DNA from: Candidatus Contendibacter sp.
Lineage (GTDB): Bacteria > Pseudomonadota > Gammaproteobacteria > Competibacterales > Competibacteraceae
DNA: 64,000 bases
Direction of reading: 5' to 3'
Assembly (NCBI GenBank): GCA_029624675.1
Contig: JARSSP010000051.1
Location: 1-64,000 of the forward strand
Shown: in pieces, positions 1-9,691 of the stretch
Layout of the letters: the number at the start of each line of letters is the position of its first letter
Numbering within the stretch: position 1 is the first letter of the stretch
Notes under the pieces: model-generated
Told to the model about the DNA's origin: nothing
Databases searched by the model: none
Seen by the model: the letters and a program-made list of their open reading frames with translations, nothing else
Program-made: the position numbers and the translations under genes

Positions 1-2
1 TC

Positions 3-218
3 TCGACTGCGACCGACTGCTGGCCTATCAAGGACTCTAGCATTGAACAGCCCTGGAGAAGCTTTAGCGGCAGTCTAGCGAATTTAGTCCTCGATTTCGG
101 CGGAAATGCGGATTTGCTCGCCGATCTGCTCCAACGGACTCATTACCAAAATATTTCGCTGCAAGTCACGCGCCTCGAAACCGATCGCATATTGCTGAAC
201 GCGACCATCTCTCAGTAA
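3..218 (+). CDS. Uncharacterised protein, C-terminal fragment (cut by window edge)
   Basis: An open frame enters from the left edge and stops at TAA 216-218, giving 71 residues with no start inside the window. The composition looks like real protein: a Leu-rich stretch with LANLVLDFGG and a final segment ISLQVTRLETDRILLNATIS that reads like alternating beta strands. I do not recognise the family. Codon use favours G/C at third positions as in neighbouring genes, which supports coding. It lies upstream of acnB in the same direction with a gap of about 280 bases, so it is probably a separate transcription unit. It could be the end of a periplasmic or regulatory domain; nothing decides this. Confidence 0.5.
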   Translation, partial: STATDCWPIKDSSIEQPWRSFSGSLANLVLDFGGNADLLADLLQRTHYQNISLQVTRLETDRILLNATISQ

Positions 219-498
219 TGTCGAATCCCGGCTTGATCGGGTTGCGCGGCAAACCCCACCCCTCCATCCCGGCTCATATCGTTTCATCCGACGACGAGGA
301 CGATCCGTTCGCAACCTCCCCGGTTAGTGGGCCGAGCAGAGTCTCGTTCCCAGATATCCCCTTCACCGTTACAATACATTACGTTCCTTGCCCAGCGCCC
401 GACCGCGATCCGGACGTTTGCGGGCTTCGACCGTTATACCTATTCATCATGCTGGTCACCCGTCATTGCGGGAGCCGTAACATCAAGGGGACTTTTCC

Positions 499-3090
499 GT
501 GCTCGAAAACTATCGCCAACACGCCGCCGAACGCGCCGCGATGGGCATTCCCGCCCTGCCGCTCAGCCCACAACAGACCGCCGATCTGGTCGCGCTCCTT
601 AAAAATCCACCCGAGGGCGAAGCAAACTTTCTGCTGGAACTGATCACCCATCGGGTGCCGGCGGGCGTCGATCAGGCCGCCTACGTCAAGGCCGCCTTCC
701 TGGCCGCCGTCGCCAAGGGCGAGGCCCAGTCGCCGCTGATTTCCCGGGTGCGCGCCACCGAACTGCTCGGCACCATGCTGGGCGGCTACAATATCCAGCC
801 GCTGATTGACCTGCTCGACGACGCCGAGTGCGCGCCCGCCGCCGCCAAGGCGCTGTCGCATACCCTGCTGATGTTCGACTACAAGCACGGCGTCAAGGAC
901 AAGGCCGACCAGGGCAACGCCCACGCCCAGCAGATCATGAAATCCTGGGCCGAGGCCGAGTGGTTCACCAGTCGCGGCAAGGTGCCGGAAAAAGCCACGG
1001 TCACCGTGTTCAAGGTCACCGGCGAAACCAACACCGACGACCTCTCGCCCGCGCCCGACGCCTGGAGCCGCCCCGACATCCCGTTGCACGGGCTGGCGAT
1101 GCTCAAGATGGAGCGGCCGGGCATCCAGCCCGACGAACCCGGCAAGATCGGTCCGTTGAAGCTGATCGAGACGCTGAAACAGAAAGGCTATCCGGTCGCC
1201 TACGTCGGCGACGTGGTCGGCACCGGCTCCAGCCGCAAGTCCGCCACCAACTCGGTGCTGTGGTGGACCGGCGAGGACATCCCCTACGTGCCCAACAAGC
1301 GTTATGGTGGCTACTGCCTCGGCGGCAAAATCGCCCCGATCTTCTTCAACACCCAGGAAGACGCCGGCGCGCTGCCGATCACCGATTGCGACGTGACGAA
1401 GATGAACATGGGCGATGTCATCGACATCTACCCGTATGAAGGCGTGGTCAGGAATCACGACACCGGCGCCGAACTGAGCCGGTTCAGCTTCAAGTCCGAT
1501 GTGTTGCTGGACGAAGTGCAGGCCGGCGGGCGCATCAACCTGATCATCGGTCGCGGCTTGACCGACTGGGCGCGCGAAGTCCAGGGTCTCGGTCCCAGCC
1601 CGATCTTCCGCCGCCCGGTGGCGCCGAAGGATTCCGGCAAGGGCTACACCCTGGCGCAGAAAATGGTTGGCAAGGCGTGTGGTGTGGCCGGCATCCGTCC
1701 GGGCACGTATTGCGAGCCGAAGATGACCACGGTCGGCTCGCAGGACACCACCGGCCCGATGACCCGCGACGAGTTGAAGGACCTGGCCTGCCTCGGCTTC
1801 TCCGCCGATCTGGTCATGCAGTCGTTCTGCCACACCGCCGCCTATCCCAAGCCGGTGGACGTGCAGACCCATCACACCCTGCCCGACTTCATCTCCAGCC
1901 GCGGCGGCGTGGCGCTGCGCCCCGGCGACGGCATCATCCACTCCTGGCTGAACCGGATGCTGCTGCCCGACACGGTCGGCACCGGCGGCGACTCGCACAC
2001 CCGTTTCCCCATCGGCATCAGTTTCCCGGCCGGCTCCGGCCTGGTGGCGTTCGCGGCGGCGACCGGCTCCATGCCGCTCGACATGCCGGAATCGGTGCTA
2101 GTGCGATTCAAGGGCAAGATGCAGCCCGGCATCACCCTGCGCGATCTGGTCAACGCCATCCCCTACGCCGCGATTCAAGCGGGTACGCTGACCGTCGCCA
2201 AGGAAGGTAAGAAGAACGTATTCAACGGTCGGATTCTGGAAATCGAGGGTCTGCCGGACCTGAAGGTCGAACAGGCGTTCGAGCTGTCCGACGCCTCCGC
2301 CGAACGGTCCGCCGCCGGCTGCACCGTGCGGTTGAACCAGGAACCGATCATCGAGTACCTGAACAGCAACATCACGCTGCTCAAGTGGATGATCGCCAAC
2401 GGCTATCAGGACGCCAAGACCCTGGAGCGCCGGATCAGGGGCATGGAGGCGTGGCTGGCCAATCCGACGCTGATGGAGCCGGACGCCGACGCCGAGTACG
2501 CGGATATCATCGAGATCGACATGGACCAGATCAAGGAGCCGTTGCTGGCTTGTCCGAACGATCCCGACGATGTCAAGACGTTGTCCGCCGTGGCCGGCGA
2601 CAAGATCGACGAGGTGTTCATCGGTTCCTGCATGACCAACATCGGCCACTACCGGGCCGCTGGCAAGGTACTGAGCGGCCAAGCCAATATCCCGACCCGG
2701 CTGTGGATTTCGCCGCCGACCAAGATGGACGCCCGCCAGTTGAGCGAGGAAGGCTACTACGCGATCTACGGCACCGCCGGGGCGCGGATGGAAATGCCCG
2801 GATGTTCGCTGTGCATGGGTAACCAGGCGCGGGTGGCGGATGGCGCGACCGTGGTCTCGACCTCGACCCGCAACTTCCCCAACCGGCTGGGCAAGGGCGC
2901 CAACGTGTACCTGAGTTCGGCGGAACTGGCGGCGGTCTGCGCCTTGCTGGGCAAGATTCCGACTTTCGCGGAGTACATGAAGTACATGGGCGAAATCGGA
3001 ACCAAGGGCGCGGAGATTTACCGCTACCTGAACTTCAATCAGGTGGAGGAGTATCAGCAGGTAGCGGACACGGTGAAGCTGGCGGCGTGA
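499..3090 (+). CDS. acnB: Aconitate hydratase B
   Basis: Bifunctional aconitase / 2-methylisocitrate dehydratase of the TCA cycle, isomerising citrate to isocitrate through a [4Fe-4S] cluster in the cytoplasm. The 863-residue protein has the AcnB order: an N-terminal HEAT-like helical domain (about 1-160), the swivel domain (about 165-380), then the three cluster-binding domains. The cluster cysteines are visible as Cys711 in GSCMTN and Cys769/Cys772 in CSLCMGN, nearly the same numbers as in E. coli AcnB. The start is a GTG at 499 with AAGGGG eight bases upstream; no better ATG begins the conserved [12 protein letters not shown] block. The gene stands alone and ends just before a strong hairpin at 3120-3146. 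Family certain; apo-AcnB mRNA binding is known in relatives but cannot be judged here. Confidence 0.98.
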   Translation: MLENYRQHAAERAAMGIPALPLSPQQTADLVALLKNPPEGEANFLLELITHRVPAGVDQAAYVKAAFLAAVAKGEAQSPLISRVRATELLGTMLGGYNIQPLIDLLDDAECAPAAAKALSHTLLMFDYKHGVKDKADQGNAHAQQIMKSWAEAEWFTSRGKVPEKATVTVFKVTGETNTDDLSPAPDAWSRPDIPLHGLAMLKMERPGIQPDEPGKIGPLKLIETLKQKGYPVAYVGDVVGTGSSRKSATNSVLWWTGEDIPYVPNKRYGGYCLGGKIAPIFFNTQEDAGALPITDCDVTKMNMGDVIDIYPYEGVVRNHDTGAELSRFSFKSDVLLDEVQAGGRINLIIGRGLTDWAREVQGLGPSPIFRRPVAPKDSGKGYTLAQKMVGKACGVAGIRPGTYCEPKMTTVGSQDTTGPMTRDELKDLACLGFSADLVMQSFCHTAAYPKPVDVQTHHTLPDFISSRGGVALRPGDGIIHSWLNRMLLPDTVGTGGDSHTRFPIGISFPAGSGLVAFAAATGSMPLDMPESVLVRFKGKMQPGITLRDLVNAIPYAAIQAGTLTVAKEGKKNVFNGRILEIEGLPDLKVEQAFELSDASAERSAAGCTVRLNQEPIIEYLNSNITLLKWMIANGYQDAKTLERRIRGMEAWLANPTLMEPDADAEYADIIEIDMDQIKEPLLACPNDPDDVKTLSAVAGDKIDEVFIGSCMTNIGHYRAAGKVLSGQANIPTRLWISPPTKMDARQLSEEGYYAIYGTAGARMEMPGCSLCMGNQARVADGATVVSTSTRNFPNRLGKGANVYLSSAELAAVCALLGKIPTFAEYMKYMGEIGTKGAEIYRYLNFNQVEEYQQVADTVKLAA

Positions 3091-3119
3091 GCGTCCGCGC
3101 TAATCCCTAAACCCCGCCC

Positions 3120-3155
3120 ATCCCCGTGAGCTATGCTTGCGGGGATTGTTATTTT
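3120..3155 (+). terminator. Intrinsic terminator after acnB
   Basis: A near-perfect 12-bp stem with a TAT loop runs from 3120 to 3146 (arms ATCCCCGTGAGC and GCTTGCGGGGAT, two G-T pairs) and is followed by TGTTATTTT. It starts 29 bases after the acnB stop and sits before the Shine-Dalgarno of the next gene, so it should separate the two transcripts. Confidence 0.75.
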
Positions 3156-3179
3156 CGGAACCCTTGGAGAGGTGAGGCC

Positions 3180-3833
3180 ATGAGCAGCGTTGCCCTGCTG
3201 GACCGGGACGCGGTCGCCACGACCGCCGCAACCGTGGAGACTTTAGAGCCGCTGACCCCCCACCGTTACCGTCTGACGGTTACGGAATATCACCTTCTGG
3301 GTGAAAGCGGGATTTTCGACGAAGAGTCCAGAATAGAGCTGATCCAGGGAGACCTGATCGCCATGCCGCCGATTGGAGAGCGCCACGCCAGCAAGACTAG
3401 ACAGCTTAACCGGCTATTTTCACTACAAGTGGGCGATACCGCTATTGTGGACGTGCAAAACCCGGTGATGCTAGATGCGCATTCGGAACCCCAACCGGAT
3501 ATGGTTTTGCTGAAGCCACGCCCGGATTTTTACGAAAGCGCGCATCCTCGCGCGGAGGATGTATTGCTCCTGATTGAAGTGTCGGACAGTACCCTGCGTT
3601 ATGACCGCGATACCAAAGTCCCGCTGTACGCCAAAGCCGGTATTCCTGAAGTCTGGCTGCTGGATTTGATGAGCCAGCGTGTTGCGATCTACCGGCATCC
3701 CAGCGCCGATGGTTATCGCCAGATTCAATTCCCTGCCCCGGAGGAACTCATTTCTCCAAGTCTATTGCCGGAATTGACCTTGCGTATTGCGGATCTGTTT
3801 TTACCCACTCGCTTACCCACCAACACCAACTAA
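3180..3833 (+). CDS. Uma2 family (DUF820) putative restriction endonuclease-like protein
   Basis: A 217-residue member of the Uma2/DUF820 family, a PD-(D/E)XK nuclease-fold group frequent in cyanobacteria and other multicellular or environmental bacteria; the substrate is unknown. Visible family marks are the N-terminal ESRIELIQGDLIAMPP block, the acidic QPDMVLL, the E-V-S segment LLLIEVSDST and the D-T-K of YDRDTKVPLYAKAGIPEVW. I chose ATG 3180 because GGAGAGGTGAGG lies just upstream; a GTG at 3126 would place the start inside the terminator hairpin. It is a single gene between acnB and the convergent pyk. Such genes often occur singly and move horizontally; no mobile flank is seen here. Confidence 0.85.
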   Translation: MSSVALLDRDAVATTAATVETLEPLTPHRYRLTVTEYHLLGESGIFDEESRIELIQGDLIAMPPIGERHASKTRQLNRLFSLQVGDTAIVDVQNPVMLDAHSEPQPDMVLLKPRPDFYESAHPRAEDVLLLIEVSDSTLRYDRDTKVPLYAKAGIPEVWLLDLMSQRVAIYRHPSADGYRQIQFPAPEELISPSLLPELTLRIADLFLPTRLPTNTN

Positions 3834-3895
3834 TTGCATGATGTTGGGTTGGGCAGCGCAGGAATTCAACGATTGAAGACGCCGTATTATCCGCC

Positions 3896-5371
3896 CTAAT
3901 CCCCCCGCTCCACCCTCACCACCTTGATCAAGTTGGCGCCGCTGGACGCGCCGACGGGCACTCCGGCGGTAAACACCACGATCTCGCCTTCACGCACCAG
4001 ATTCTTGTTGAGCAGAAACTCGGTGGCGGACCCGAGCAGATCGTCCACGGAGGTCACGACGGCCCCCAGTTGCAGCGGCGTCACTCCCCAGACCAGGGCC
4101 AGTTTACGCAAGGTCGCGATTTTCGAGCTGAACGCGATCAGCGGCGCCAGCGGCCGAAACTTGGCCAAACCGAGAACGCTCGATCCACTGTTGGTGAAAC
4201 CGACGATGTACCGGGCGCACACCTTGTCGGCCAGGTCCATGGTGGCGAAATGCACGGCGTCCTCGATCCGCAGGCAGGCTTTGGCCAACAGGTCTTCCTG
4301 GGTCAGCACGTTCTTGTGCATCAGCGTCTTGAAAATGTCGCTGGCCTCGACGCTCAGGGCGATGGCCTTCATCATCCGCACCGCTTCGATGGGATACTGA
4401 CCGGCGGCGGTTTCCGCCGACAGCATCACCGCGTCGGTCCCGTCCAGAATGGCGTTGGCGACATCGTTAGCTTCGGCGCGGGTCGGCCGGGGATTGGTGA
4501 TCATCGATTCCAGCATCTGCGTGGCGGTGATTACCGGCTTGCCAGCGATGTTGCACTGGCGGATGAGTGTCTTTTGCATCAATGGCACGTCCTGCGGCGA
4601 GGTTTCCACCCCCAGATCGCCGCGCGCCACCATGATGGCGTCGGCCACGGCGATGATCTCCTCGATGTGCTGGAACGCTTCCGGCTTTTCGATCTTGGCG
4701 ATGATCGGAATCTTGCGACCGTGGGTGGTCAGCATGACATCGATCAACTCCTTGACATCGTCGGCGTCCCGCACGAACGACAGCGCCACGTAATCCAGCC
4801 AGTGGTCGTAGGCGAACTGCAAATCGGCGCGGTCCTTGTCGGTGATGGCCGAAATCCTGAGCTTGACGTTGGGCAGGTTGACGCCCTTGCGCGGTTTCAG
4901 CCGGCCGCCGTTGACCACCTGGGTGAAAATTTCGCGCCCCTCGATCCGTTCGACGGTCAGTTCGAACAGTCCATCGTCGATCAGCACCCGGTCGCCCGGC
5001 TTCACTTCCTCATGCAAGCCACGATGATCGATGGACACTTTCTTGAGACTGTCATGGATTCCGCCCACCCAATCGTCGGTGGTTAACACCAGGGTCTCGC
5101 CGGTCGCCACCTCCAGAAAATCGCCCTCCAGTTGGCCGAGTCGAATCTTCGGGCCTTGCAAATCCTGAAAGATGGCAATGTAGCGATTCAGCTTCTGCGC
5201 CGCTTCCCGCACCAGCCGCACCGACAGCGCGTGATCTTCGTGATTGCCGTGCGAGAAGTTGAGCCGAATGACGTCGGCCCCTTCCCGCAGCAGTTTTTCG
5301 ACCGTGTCCGGATTGCGGGAATTCGGCCCCAACGTCGCCACGATCTTGGTGAACTTCATGTTCTTCGCCAT
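3896..5371 (-). CDS. pyk: Pyruvate kinase
   Basis: Catalyses the last step of glycolysis, phosphoenolpyruvate plus ADP to pyruvate plus ATP, in the cytoplasm. The 491-residue protein begins with TKIVATLGPNSR and contains the substrate and metal blocks RLNFSHGN, FQDLQGPKIR, IAKIEKPEA, the signature MVARGDLGVE, and PVITATQMLESM. The C-terminal allosteric domain (about 355-491) is complete, ending near FTAGVPVGASSGANLIKV. Length fits the PykA-type enzyme (about 480). The start ATG at 5371 has GGGAG upstream at a workable distance. It is convergent with the Uma2 gene and divergent from the GH57 gene, so it is probably monocistronic. Effector specificity cannot be read from sequence. Confidence 0.97.
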   Translation of the reverse strand: MAKNMKFTKIVATLGPNSRNPDTVEKLLREGADVIRLNFSHGNHEDHALSVRLVREAAQKLNRYIAIFQDLQGPKIRLGQLEGDFLEVATGETLVLTTDDWVGGIHDSLKKVSIDHRGLHEEVKPGDRVLIDDGLFELTVERIEGREIFTQVVNGGRLKPRKGVNLPNVKLRISAITDKDRADLQFAYDHWLDYVALSFVRDADDVKELIDVMLTTHGRKIPIIAKIEKPEAFQHIEEIIAVADAIMVARGDLGVETSPQDVPLMQKTLIRQCNIAGKPVITATQMLESMITNPRPTRAEANDVANAILDGTDAVMLSAETAAGQYPIEAVRMMKAIALSVEASDIFKTLMHKNVLTQEDLLAKACLRIEDAVHFATMDLADKVCARYIVGFTNSGSSVLGLAKFRPLAPLIAFSSKIATLRKLALVWGVTPLQLGAVVTSVDDLLGSATEFLLNKNLVREGEIVVFTAGVPVGASSGANLIKVVRVERGD

Positions 5372-5568
5372 GTTCGGTGTCGCTCCCAGTCGGAACAGTT
5401 CTTAAAATCAAATGGTTATCCTCACATCCCTCAAGCAAAGTGTAAAGGATGCGACCGCCGTCCTCAAAGTGGTTTGCGCAAGAACCCTACTTATCCAAAG
5501 TTCGGCCGGCAATTCGCGCCAGCTTGATTAAACTGATGCGTGCAAGACAAACCAACGCGAGGTTTTCA

Positions 5569-7698
5569 ATGGTTGACGTTTTCACCCGCATTTTGCGAAT
5601 CGATCTGCCCGAAGCGCTGCAATGCGACGAATCGGGCAAGAATCCGGCTTTTACGATCCGCTTCGTCACCGACGGAACGGTGCCGTTTCCGCAAGTGATC
5701 CTGCACGCTCCGGACGGTCAGCACCTGATCAAGGGCGACGCGATCCAGGCCAGCGCCGGCAGCGGTGGCGAATACACCTACACCGCCAGCGTTCCAGCCG
5801 GGCTGCTGTGGCCCAACAACATCAACGTGCAGGTGGAAGGTTGCCGCAAGGCCGACATCCGCCAGTCCGGCGGCGGCGACTGGATCAAGGAGTTCCGTTC
5901 GTTGCGGATCGCGCCGAACGCCAAGATCAAGCCGGTCATCCGGGTCGCGACCGGGCCGGGCGACGCGCCGGTCAAGCTGTATTTCGGCATCCACAAACAC
6001 ATGCACCAGCCTTACTACAACGCTACCGACCGGCTGTACTGGGATGGCGAGAAGGACTCGATCTTCGGGGCGCGCGGCGGTCCCTACACCCATTTCATCC
6101 CGACCGCCGTCCGCCAGTACGCCAGCGGCGGCCTACCTCACGCCGGGCTGTCCACCAGTTGGAGCGGCTCGCTGATCGAACAACTGGATCGTTGCGCCGC
6201 CGATGGGCTATGCGGCGGGCGCTTCGGCGGCTGGAACCAGGAGCTGCGCGCCGTCGCCCAGGAAAAGACGGTTCTGGGCCATCCGCGCGTCGATTTCGTG
6301 GCCTTCGGCTTCTTCCATCCGCTGATGGCGCTGACTCCGGCCCGCAACATCGTCAAACAGGTGGAATGGCATCGCGGCATCATCCGCGCCGCGTTCGGGG
6401 TCGAGGCGTCCAGCGTGATGTTTCCGCCGGAAACCGCTTTCCACGTCCGCATGATTCCGGCGCTGAACCAGGCCGGGGTCAAGGCGGTGATTTACGACTC
6501 CATCCACCGCTTCCGGGCCTGCCAGGACTATCCCTACGCCGGGATCAACGAGGGCATGTTGCCGCCCAACCGCGCCGAGCAGGTCAACCCGCCGGTCAAC
6601 GACTGGCTGCAACTGCACAACATTTGGGCCGGGTCGAAGATTTCGCCCAGTCTGCTGCGGCCGGAGTACGTCCAGTACGAAGACCCTGAGGGCCAGATTC
6701 ATAAAATCATCGCGGTCCCGGCGGAGCGCTACATCGGCAACGAAGACGCCCGCGGCGGCTTCGGCGCACTGCAATATCCCGACGTGCTGGGGCAGGTCTA
6801 CAACCGGATCGTCGATACTGGCGGCTTTGATCCTAAACATCCGCCGTTCTTCCTGTTGCATTCCGACGGCGACAATCACGGCGGCGGCGCGGACAGCTAC
6901 TACAACCACAATACCGGGCAACTGGTGCAGTGGTTGCAGGGCGATCCGCGCTTCGAACTGACCACCGTGCACGACTACCTGGACCGCTTTCCGCCCGATC
7001 CCGCGCAGGCCGCGCACATCGAGCCGGGTTCCTGGAGCGGCGCGGACAACGGCGATCCACAGTTCATGAAGTGGTTCAGCCGCTACGACCAGCCCTACTC
7101 GCCCGACCTCAATTCCTGGGCGGTGCTGACGGCGTTCCAGAACGTGGTGCACGCGCTGGAGGACGCCCTGCCCGGCAAGCCGTGGCTGGACGACATCAGC
7201 CGGCTGATGCTGACCGCCGAGACCAGTTGCTACTGGTACTGGACCGGCCAGCACGTCTGGGACCAGCAAGTCACCAACGCCGCCAACGCCGGTTACGGGA
7301 TGGTGAAAAGCGAGGTGGACGCGCTGCTGTCCGCCGGCAAGGACCGCACCGGCCCGACCATCTTCGCGCCGTGGGTCACGCCGGAAAATCCGGGCGGCAA
7401 GCGTTGGGGTCAGGGCTGCCTGCTCGACGCGCCGCGCGAGGGGACGGTGCATACCTTCGTCCACGACATCGCCGGCTTGAAGCGGGTGACGCTGGTGCTG
7501 CGCACCGCCACGGGTGAAATCCGCTTGGCGATGACCGACAACGGCCCGTATCCGTCGCAGACCGGCGCGGCCATCGTCGCGCATTATTTCACCGCCAAGC
7601 TGCCGGTCGGCGCGGGCGACGTGCGCTATTACATCGAGGCCGAGGACGGCAAGGGCAACGTCGCGCGCGGGGCATTGGAGCGGGTGTATTTGGCGTAG
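5569..7698 (+). CDS. Glycoside hydrolase family 57 protein
   Basis: A 709-residue GH57 enzyme. The family holds alpha-amylases, amylopullulanases, 4-alpha-glucanotransferases and branching enzymes acting on alpha-glucans such as glycogen. An N-terminal beta-rich domain (about 1-135) precedes the catalytic (beta/alpha)7 part, which starts at LYFGIHKHMHQPYY. The probable nucleophile motif is MFPPETAF, and a His/Asp-rich block HSDGDNHGGGADSYY follows. A C-terminal beta domain (about 600-709) carries a strand-rich region ending IEAEDGKGN. ATG 5569 is preferred: GAGG sits six bases upstream, whereas the open frame extends back to 5449 without a site. No signal peptide is seen, so it is likely cytoplasmic. 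Exact substrate is undetermined. Confidence 0.85.
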   Translation: MVDVFTRILRIDLPEALQCDESGKNPAFTIRFVTDGTVPFPQVILHAPDGQHLIKGDAIQASAGSGGEYTYTASVPAGLLWPNNINVQVEGCRKADIRQSGGGDWIKEFRSLRIAPNAKIKPVIRVATGPGDAPVKLYFGIHKHMHQPYYNATDRLYWDGEKDSIFGARGGPYTHFIPTAVRQYASGGLPHAGLSTSWSGSLIEQLDRCAADGLCGGRFGGWNQELRAVAQEKTVLGHPRVDFVAFGFFHPLMALTPARNIVKQVEWHRGIIRAAFGVEASSVMFPPETAFHVRMIPALNQAGVKAVIYDSIHRFRACQDYPYAGINEGMLPPNRAEQVNPPVNDWLQLHNIWAGSKISPSLLRPEYVQYEDPEGQIHKIIAVPAERYIGNEDARGGFGALQYPDVLGQVYNRIVDTGGFDPKHPPFFLLHSDGDNHGGGADSYYNHNTGQLVQWLQGDPRFELTTVHDYLDRFPPDPAQAAHIEPGSWSGADNGDPQFMKWFSRYDQPYSPDLNSWAVLTAFQNVVHALEDALPGKPWLDDISRLMLTAETSCYWYWTGQHVWDQQVTNAANAGYGMVKSEVDALLSAGKDRTGPTIFAPWVTPENPGGKRWGQGCLLDAPREGTVHTFVHDIAGLKRVTLVLRTATGEIRLAMTDNGPYPSQTGAAIVAHYFTAKLPVGAGDVRYYIEAEDGKGNVARGALERVYLA

Positions 7699-7702
7699 AC
7701 TT

Positions 7703-7755
7703 GAAGTGGCCCGGCTGAGTTTCAAAACATTTGTGGCGAAAATCCGGGCCACTTC
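7703..7755 (+). terminator. Perfect 12-bp inverted repeat, possible terminator of the GH57 gene
   Basis: GAAGTGGCCCGG at 7703-7714 is exactly repeated in inverse at 7744-7755 around a 29-base loop, five bases after the GH57 stop. The downstream sequence ATCTTAATT is only weakly T-rich, so a factor-dependent or structural role is as likely as an intrinsic terminator. Confidence 0.4.
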
Positions 7756-7790
7756 ATCTTAATTCGACTTGGACGTGGGCGCTAACGACC

Positions 7791-8531
7791 ATGGCGTTGC
7801 TCAGGCAGGACGACAACAAGACCAATGGGCTACTTCAGCTCGCGCTCAAATACCATCATAAAAAACGGTACGACGAGGCAGCGTGGCTCTACCAGAAAAT
7901 CATCGACATCTATTCGCGGTTCTATTCCAAAAATCCACAAGTCGTTGAATATGCTCGCATCAATCTAGACAATCTTGCCAAGAAGATAGAGAACCTGCAC
8001 CCGGTCAAGCCCAGGGAACTTCAGGCGGGCGATCCTTTGCTGGACGACAACGAGCCCGTTACCATCAACTCGACCACGCCCCCGGCGCCCTTGCCGATCC
8101 TTCCACCGCCCAGCGTGGAAACCGTTGCTACCCCCCATGCCACGAAACGAGTCATGAGACCCACGCGGGTCACTGTTCGCGTTGAAAACCTGTCGCGCTC
8201 CGGCAAGGCATACGAAAACGAATTTCTGGTCGATACCCGAGCAATTGACTGCCTCGCTCCCGCCAGCGCGCTGCAACAAGCTGGCATCGCCGTGGAGGGG
8301 TGGGATGTCTACGAAATGGGCCATGGCGAAGTGTTCAACTACCCCTATGGTTTTTCCCGCCTCTCGTTCATGGGCTCAAACACGGTGGCCCAGATCATTT
8401 TTGGCCCGGAGGACGCGGAACCCATCCTTGGCATGGCGGCGCTCGAAAACGCCGGCATCGGCATCGATCCCGTCACGCGAACCCTCAAGCGCATGACGGC
8501 CAAGCCGCTGAAGCAGGTCGCCCGGAAATAA
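7791..8531 (+). CDS. Retropepsin-like (clan AA) aspartic protease domain protein with N-terminal TPR-like region
   Basis: A 246-residue protein. Residues 10-70 resemble a TPR or helical hairpin region (LALKYHHKKRYDEAAWLYQK). A Pro-rich linker (about 95-112) leads to a clan AA retropepsin-like domain at about 125-235. That domain shows the usual layout: a catalytic strand FLVDT, a YPYGF block, IFGPEDAEPILGMAALENAG and a closing IDPVTRTLKRM. The catalytic triplet is DTR at 148-150 where the family has DTG, so the Asp is kept but the Gly is lost. The start at ATG 7791 is chosen because the helical repeat begins right after it; the Shine-Dalgarno is weak. The protein has no signal peptide. It lies ahead of the Tae4 block, but a 314-base gap separates it from the next gene. 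Confidence 0.7.
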   Translation: MALLRQDDNKTNGLLQLALKYHHKKRYDEAAWLYQKIIDIYSRFYSKNPQVVEYARINLDNLAKKIENLHPVKPRELQAGDPLLDDNEPVTINSTTPPAPLPILPPPSVETVATPHATKRVMRPTRVTVRVENLSRSGKAYENEFLVDTRAIDCLAPASALQQAGIAVEGWDVYEMGHGEVFNYPYGFSRLSFMGSNTVAQIIFGPEDAEPILGMAALENAGIGIDPVTRTLKRMTAKPLKQVARK

Positions 8532-8845
8532 TTTGTATTTCATTGGGTTGAACTTATCGAACACGCAGATCACCCAGGAGTTGGAGTTGAACCCGGACGA
8601 CGCGCAACCAATGACAGAGCGTAACCGTTCAGACCCCCTAGTGGGGTAAGGGGGCGAAGGGCAGTCCGGCGCGGCGGTTCGTTGGGTGACAACAATCTAC
8701 CCGCGCCCGGGCCAACCGGGCAAGGCGCCCACCACTTCTTCCAATCCCGACATGCTACCCCACGCTCGACTGGTTACGCCCATCCAGCACGATAGCAGCA
8801 ACTCAAATCCAAACGCCGCGCGCTATCCACCAAGAGGAAACCAGC
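8532..8845. other. Non-coding gap before the hydrolase/Tae4 block
   Basis: This 314-base stretch holds no convincing reading frame. It contains a short hairpin, CCCC-TAGT-GGGG near 8636-8648, followed by a further G-run, and a GCCCGGGCCAACCGGGC self-complementary stretch near 8705. No clear sigma-70 promoter was found by eye. The last bases carry the AGAGGA ribosome site for the 8846 gene. Confidence 0.5.
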
Positions 8846-9691
8846 ATGGCAACAGACTATTACCTCGACAACATCGACCTGAAAAACGGCGCGAAATCGA
8901 TCACGGCGGTTTGCGTCCCCAACGGCTTCAAGGCCGGAAGCAAAGCCAACATCATCCTCTTCCTGCACGGCACGGATCAAACTTCCATTCGAGATTACTT
9001 CCAGCAAACTGTTCACGACTTGCGGACCAGTCTGGACAGTCCAAACCCCATCAAGCAGGTCATTCTGATCGCTCCAACGCTTTCGAAGGGCGCGCAAGGC
9101 GGCAACTTGGGTGGAGACGAAGCGGATACCATCCCCTCCAACGCTTTGCAAGGGTACTTGCCCCTGGTCTCGAAAGAATTGCAAAAGAAAAAGCCCAGCC
9201 CGCCGATTCCCGAATTCGACGACCCCAGCAAGGTCGATAAGATCGTTCTGGCCGCACATTCCGGTGGCGGCAAGGTCATGCTCGCCTTGGCAAGAACCCG
9301 AGGAACGGACCAGTACGCCGACAAGATCGTGGAGTGCTGGGGATTCGATTGCCTCTATGGTCAAGCTCACGGAGCGCTATCGACGCCGACACCCGCGCCC
9401 GACCCCAAAGCGCTACAGCCGCAATGGACCGCGTGGGAGAGCAATAACAAGGCGCATCGGGAAATGCTCTGGGCCAACTGGCTGCGCGACAAAGGCAGCA
9501 GCGTGGAATTTTACCTTTACTGTGCCTCGGGAGCGCGGGGAGGCGGCACTACGACACGTTCCACCAACCTCGACAAACTGGTGAAGCGGCGGAACTTGAC
9601 CAAGGCTCACATCCTCTTCGACGCCTCGGCAACCCACGACGGCATCATCAAACCCCGCTTCGAGGAACGGCTGCAAGCCCTAAATTTGTAA
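8846..9691 (+). CDS. Alpha/beta-hydrolase-like protein next to a Tae4 amidase
   Basis: A 281-residue protein that I read as a serine hydrolase of the alpha/beta fold; the precise family is not recognised. Supporting features are a strand plus oxyanion-hole motif IILFLHGT (36-43), a nucleophile-elbow motif AHSGGGK around Ser139, an Asp in WGFDCLYG (Asp168) and a late His in SATHDGI (His264), the order expected for a Ser-Asp-His triad. No signal peptide or membrane segment is visible. AGAGGA lies seven bases before ATG 8846. The next gene, 81 bases downstream in the same direction, is a Tae4-type amidase, so this could be a second effector (for example an esterase or lipase) or an accessory factor; that is inference from position only. 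Confidence 0.6.
   Translation: MATDYYLDNIDLKNGAKSITAVCVPNGFKAGSKANIILFLHGTDQTSIRDYFQQTVHDLRTSLDSPNPIKQVILIAPTLSKGAQGGNLGGDEADTIPSNALQGYLPLVSKELQKKKPSPPIPEFDDPSKVDKIVLAAHSGGGKVMLALARTRGTDQYADKIVECWGFDCLYGQAHGALSTPTPAPDPKALQPQWTAWESNNKAHREMLWANWLRDKGSSVEFYLYCASGARGGGTTTRSTNLDKLVKRRNLTKAHILFDASATHDGIIKPRFEERLQALNL

Noticed and set aside
463..1998. 511-codon open frame antisense to acnB
   Set aside because: It mirrors the acnB frame; its His/Gly/Val/Asp-rich composition is that expected from the complement of G+C-rich codons, and no domain is seen.
6208..7752. 514-codon open frame antisense to the GH57 gene
   Set aside because: Shadow of the GH57 codon pattern; no ribosome site and no family features.
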